From Chromatiales bacterium (GTDB lineage: Bacteria > Pseudomonadota > Gammaproteobacteria > Chromatiales > Chromatiaceae): a stretch of DNA of 64,000 nt. Under the pieces are notes generated by a model. It saw only the letters and a program-made list of their open reading frames with translations, was not told the DNA's origin and searched no databases. Position 1 is the stretch's first letter, and each line of letters begins with the position of its first letter. The translations under genes were made by a program, and so were the position numbers. The stretch lies in assembly GCA_028280505.1 (NCBI GenBank), contig JANQLO010000018.1, positions 1 to 64,000 on the forward strand. The letters are read 5' to 3'. Shown piece after piece: positions 60,822-64,000 of this stretch.

Positions 60822-61280
60822 ATGGGGTTATTGCGGGGAACGGCATTTGCCGGGCTTGGGGTCGTAGTCTCGCTGTTGTCCGCGTGCGAGCGCCAAGCGC
60901 GGTCTGCTTCCCCACCGCCAAACGGTCTGGTTGCCGTGATCGATCTTGATCGGGTCGCGCGTGCGATCGGTTGTGACGCAGTCATCGCCGCCCGTGTGCA
61001 GGGTTATGCCGATGAACAATCCAACAGCCTAAATCGTCTGCGTGACGATCTGCGCGAACAGTTGTTGCGGATCAAAGCCGGTTTCGGCGATGAGCCCAGT
61101 GATGAACAGCAGCAAAACCTGGCTCAACTCACCGCGCGTTCAGACCTGCAACTGCAGCAGGAGATCACCAAGGCCCGACAGAGCGCCGAACAATTGAAAG
61201 TTGACCTGGTGTTGGACTTCAAACAGGAGGTCCAACCGGTCGCGCGCAGGGGTTCCAGTCGCGCGGGCTTTCGGTCGTGA
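60822..61280 (+). CDS. Skp/OmpH-like lipoprotein, truncated by frameshift
   Basis: 152 residues as it stands. The lipobox is at the end of the signal (VVVSLLSAC, Cys22). The mature part resembles Skp/OmpH periplasmic chaperones: LVAVIDLDRVARAIG, then a long coiled-coil (NSLNRLRDDLREQLLRIKAGF; DLQLQQEITKARQSAEQLKVDLV). After EVQPVAR the frame goes wrong and ends in an unrelated RGSSRAGFRS. The expected continuation (GLSVVMIQQNGMLYVD to a stop at 61399) is present in another frame. A single-base deletion near 61245-61255, or a sequencing error, explains this. It lies just upstream of a large secreted exoprotein and may assist its export. Confidence 0.75.
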   Translation: MGLLRGTAFAGLGVVVSLLSACERQARSASPPPNGLVAVIDLDRVARAIGCDAVIAARVQGYADEQSNSLNRLRDDLREQLLRIKAGFGDEPSDEQQQNLAQLTARSDLQLQQEITKARQSAEQLKVDLVLDFKQEVQPVARRGSSRAGFRS

Positions 61281-61399
61281 TGATCCAGCAGAACGGCATG
61301 TTGTATGTCGACCCCGATACCGACATCACCGATGCGGTGATCGATGAGTTGCAACACCTCAATCCGTCGAGCGTATCCGGCGACGAACCCAAACAATAA
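61253..61399 (+). other. Out-of-frame C-terminal part of the Skp/OmpH-like gene
   Basis: In the frame offset from the gene above, this stretch reads SRGLSVVMIQQNGMLYVDPDTDITDAVIDELQ and ends DEPKQ-stop at 61399. This is the typical OmpH/Skp C terminus (strand plus helix with D-x-T-x-x-V). It has no start of its own, so it is the lost end of the chaperone-like gene. Confidence 0.75.
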
Positions 61400-61430
61400 A
61401 GCGCTGTTGGAAACAACGAGGAAGACCATC

Positions 61431-64000
61431 ATGTTCACCGCTCGACACAGTTTCCCGACTCGCTTGGTGGCCGCGATTACGGCCAACTGTCTGCTCGGCG
61501 CCAACATTGTGCTGGGCGCGGGCCAGATCGTCGTCGATGGCCGCACCCAGACGCAGTTACAAATCCAGGGCAATGTCACCGACGTGACCACCCGGACGGT
61601 GCGCGGGCGCAATGCCTTCAATTCGTTCAGCCGCTTCGACGTCTACAACGGCAATACGGTCAACCTGCATGTGCCGGATGCCGCGCGCAATCTGGTCAAT
61701 CTGGTGCACGACAAGGGTACGCGTATCGACGGCACTCTGAACGCTTATCGCCAGGGCAGGATCGGCGGCAATGTGTTCTTCGCGAACCCGCACGGCATGG
61801 TCGTGGGCGCGAGCGGCGTGGTGAATGTCGGTGCCTTGAGCGTGACCACGCCGACCAAACAGTTCATGGACGGCTTCTTCGATGCGGCCGGCAACCCGTC
61901 GGCTCGGGCGACGCAGCAATTGTTGGACGGCACCGTGCGGGTCAATCCCGATGCCCTGGTCGATATCCAGGGACAGGTGAACGCCCTGGGCGATATTCGC
62001 ATGCAGGCCGGCAGCATTCTGATCGCGGGCGATCTGAACAGCCTGCCCGCCCCGGCGGCAGGGAATGCACTGGCGGCACCTTTGAACACCGATGGTCTGG
62101 AAGATGCCTCGCGCATAGTCGAGCGTAATGGTGAAATCTGGATCGTCGCCGAAGGCGACGCCACCATCACCGGCAGCATCACCAGCGAAGGCAGCGGTGG
62201 TTTCGACGGCGGTGGCATCACCATTACCGCCGGTAACGATATCTCCGTGTCCGGCGATGCCGACATATCCGCGCGCGGTTGGGGCGCCGATTCCGACGGT
62301 GGCCGGATTATCGTACTCGCCGAACGCGATGCCACACTGGCCGACGATGCCCGTATCGATGTCGGCGGTGGCGATATCTCCGGCGACGGCGGTTTTGGCG
62401 AATTCAGCGCCAAGCGAATCGTCAACGTGGACGGCGGTACGCTCGAGGCCGGTGCGGTCAATGGCGTCAACGGCGAGATTCTGGTCGACCCCTTGGTGCT
62501 CAATATCACGACGTCACAACTCAGCGGCGGTGGTAACAAGACTTTCCAGGCCGACCAGCAGATAAACATCGCCGCCAACACGCTGATTTCGACGCGTGAT
62601 ATCGGTGGCGGCAGCGACCATGCGAATGCCGCATCGCAAGGCGATTCCGGCGATATCACCTTCCTCGCACCGGAAATCAATGTTGCTTCGGGTGTAGAGA
62701 TCTTCGCCCATGCGATCAACGAGGGCGGCACCAACTACAGAGCGGGCGATATCCTGTTCAAGGCCGACGGCGACATCATCAATCCGTCCAGCGGCGCATC
62801 CGGCACGTTAGTGAATGTGCTCGAAAGCATCATCAACGTCGACACGCCGCCGACGCTGGCAAGCCTGTTCGATTCGCTGCTCGATACGCCGCAAGCCAAG
62901 ATCGCTATCGATGGCGCAACCATCCGGGGTGGTGATGTCACACTGGAGGCGTCGGCAGCAGACCGGCTCGGTTTCGATAAACAAGCTACTGCAAGCATCG
63001 AGGTCAAGGACACCAAGATCGTCGGCGACAACGTCACGATGACTGCCACCACCGATACATCCTTGTTACCCGCACAGACCGATCCGTCAGGTTCGATCGA
63101 CATCGAAGCTGTCACCAGTTTGATACTCGACCTCGGCGCCACGCCATATGTATCCCTGTCAAGCAGTCAGGCGGAAGTGCGTCTTACCGGCAACACTTCG
63201 ATTGACGCGACCGGTAACGTCACTATCGAAGCCAACGCCACGTCGAGAGCCAAGGCCATTGCGCCTGGTCTGCTGTTTAGCGTCGGTTATGGTGTGTCAA
63301 ACGCCGAGGCTTATGCACAGCTCACCGATACTGCTTCGATCAAAGCCGGTGGCGCGGTCGCCATTGATGCAATCACCGATAGCGAGCTGGGCGTCAACGC
63401 CTCGTCGCAGGCGACCAACAAGCCGGTCGACATCACCTACGTCGAAGCCACCACAGAGGCTACGACGCTGGCAAGCACGGGCGGCAACACGAGCATTACG
63501 GCAGGAAGCGTTGCGCTGAATGCAACCGCAAGTATCGACATCTCGACCAGTGCCAGCGCGCGCGAGGTCGGCGGAAGCTCGGCCGGCCTAGCCGTTATTC
63601 AAAACGACCTCGTCAGCAATACCGAAGCTTCGCTTGGCGGACAAATCAGCAGCAGCGGCAAAGTCGATGTCATCGCACTGACCGAGATGTTGCAGAACGT
63701 AACCCGTGCCGACGCCGCCTCGCTCGGCAGCACCGGTAGCTTCAGCACCAAACTGAACAACAAGATCGCCGGCATCCAACGCAACATGGCCAGCGCCGTG
63801 CTGTCGCAGTTCACCGGCAAGAGCAATACGATCGCGAACTTCCTGTTCCCGGGTATCAAGTCGGGCAAGCTGAACATCTCCGGCGCACTCGCGTTTGCCG
63901 ACACTATCAACAACGTACGCGCAAGCATTGCTGATTCGGCTGATGTCCGTGCCGGCGGTCCGGTCAAGGTCAACGCGAAGGTCCAGGACGATTTCAATCT
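61431..64000 (+). CDS. Filamentous-haemagglutinin-type exoprotein, partial at window edge
   Basis: The frame is open from the ATG at 61431 (GAGGAAG upstream) to the window end: 856 complete codons and no stop, so the gene continues. The signal peptide is about 1-29 (LVAAITANCLLGANIVLGAG). A two-partner-secretion domain follows: GRNAFNSFSRFDVYNGNTVNL, GRIGGNVFFANPHGMVVGASGVVNVGAL. After about residue 230 the sequence is a long series of glycine- and alanine-rich beta-helix repeats (GGGITITAGNDISVSGDADI; GGAVAIDAITDSELGVN). It belongs with FHA/LktA-like adhesins exported by a TpsB (FhaC-like) partner, which is not in the window. It is likely an adhesin or contact toxin carrier. Confidence 0.9.
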   Translation, partial: MFTARHSFPTRLVAAITANCLLGANIVLGAGQIVVDGRTQTQLQIQGNVTDVTTRTVRGRNAFNSFSRFDVYNGNTVNLHVPDAARNLVNLVHDKGTRIDGTLNAYRQGRIGGNVFFANPHGMVVGASGVVNVGALSVTTPTKQFMDGFFDAAGNPSARATQQLLDGTVRVNPDALVDIQGQVNALGDIRMQAGSILIAGDLNSLPAPAAGNALAAPLNTDGLEDASRIVERNGEIWIVAEGDATITGSITSEGSGGFDGGGITITAGNDISVSGDADISARGWGADSDGGRIIVLAERDATLADDARIDVGGGDISGDGGFGEFSAKRIVNVDGGTLEAGAVNGVNGEILVDPLVLNITTSQLSGGGNKTFQADQQINIAANTLISTRDIGGGSDHANAASQGDSGDITFLAPEINVASGVEIFAHAINEGGTNYRAGDILFKADGDIINPSSGASGTLVNVLESIINVDTPPTLASLFDSLLDTPQAKIAIDGATIRGGDVTLEASAADRLGFDKQATASIEVKDTKIVGDNVTMTATTDTSLLPAQTDPSGSIDIEAVTSLILDLGATPYVSLSSSQAEVRLTGNTSIDATGNVTIEANATSRAKAIAPGLLFSVGYGVSNAEAYAQLTDTASIKAGGAVAIDAITDSELGVNASSQATNKPVDITYVEATTEATTLASTGGNTSITAGSVALNATASIDISTSASAREVGGSSAGLAVIQNDLVSNTEASLGGQISSSGKVDVIALTEMLQNVTRADAASLGSTGSFSTKLNNKIAGIQRNMASAVLSQFTGKSNTIANFLFPGIKSGKLNISGALAFADTINNVRASIADSADVRAGGPVKVNAKVQDDFN

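Overview
The window reads as one chromosomal segment of a free-living, envelope-rich gammaproteobacterium. The evidence is two proteins with VPLPA-type C-terminal sorting tails, CreD, a Bcr/CflA pump, pyruvate phosphate dikinase, a two-partner-secretion exoprotein, b- and c-type cytochromes, and the absence of any phage or plasmid backbone. The genus cannot be fixed from the sequence. Most of the window is GC-rich; the first 1.5 kb is visibly more AT-rich and lies next to a broken Rhs element, so it is probably acquired cargo. I saw no rRNA, tRNA, CRISPR array or intact insertion sequence.

Layout. 1-2.0 kb: orphan Rhs-type cargo genes and an Rhs fragment. 2.1-6.6 kb: VPLPA-CTERM protein, AhpD-like protein, degenerate zincin-like protein, lipoprotein, Bcr/CflA pump. 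7.0-15.6 kb (minus strand): a compact six-gene run with four haem-enzyme homologues. They are a cyclooxygenase-like animal haem peroxidase, a catalase-related lipoprotein, a DyP peroxidase and a second catalase-related protein, plus two conserved unknowns. This is the most striking locus; it looks like a bacterial fatty-acid dioxygenase plus hydroperoxide-processing (oxylipin-like) pathway. 16.2-21.2 kb: universal stress protein, then a D-amino-acid (D-glutamate) module: AGCS transporter, dgcN, dgcA and a D-amino-acid transaminase. 21.4-27 kb: TRIC-family channel, KatG with a strong terminator, a remnant of S-formylglutathione hydrolase, a secreted pentapeptide-repeat protein and a stand-alone periplasmic PilJ-type sensor domain. 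27.4-33.5 kb: a large membrane patatin-like lipase, CreD, a small ORF and a membrane-anchored amidohydrolase.

33.6-37.6 kb holds a second notable system. A soluble TIR protein is followed by a translationally coupled trio: a TIR protein with membrane segments, a secreted regulatory-like protein, and a secreted SH3b/TPR protein. 37.8-43.3 kb: a GGDEF-EAL protein, a class I glutamine amidotransferase, and a redox-looking unit (cytochrome P460, DUF2024 protein, four-cysteine MarR regulator) with two palindromic operators in its divergent promoter. A decayed EAL gene follows. 43.3-46.6 kb: GMC oxidoreductase with its small subunit and a second VPLPA-CTERM protein.

47.2-54.6 kb: DUF454 protein, putative manganese transporter, gpmA and a Dps protein, then a c-type cytochrome, a two-component system, a small divergent periplasmic protein and a cytochrome b561. 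54.7-60.3 kb: PpdK, a membrane TPR protein and a rhomboid protease. The window ends in a Skp/OmpH-like lipoprotein with a frameshift and the first 856 codons of a filamentous-haemagglutinin-type exoprotein that runs off the edge.

Oxidative chemistry recurs across the window (KatG, DyP, haem peroxidase, two catalase-related proteins, AhpD-like protein, Dps, P460). This fits a bacterium of fluctuating redox habitats, but that is inference.
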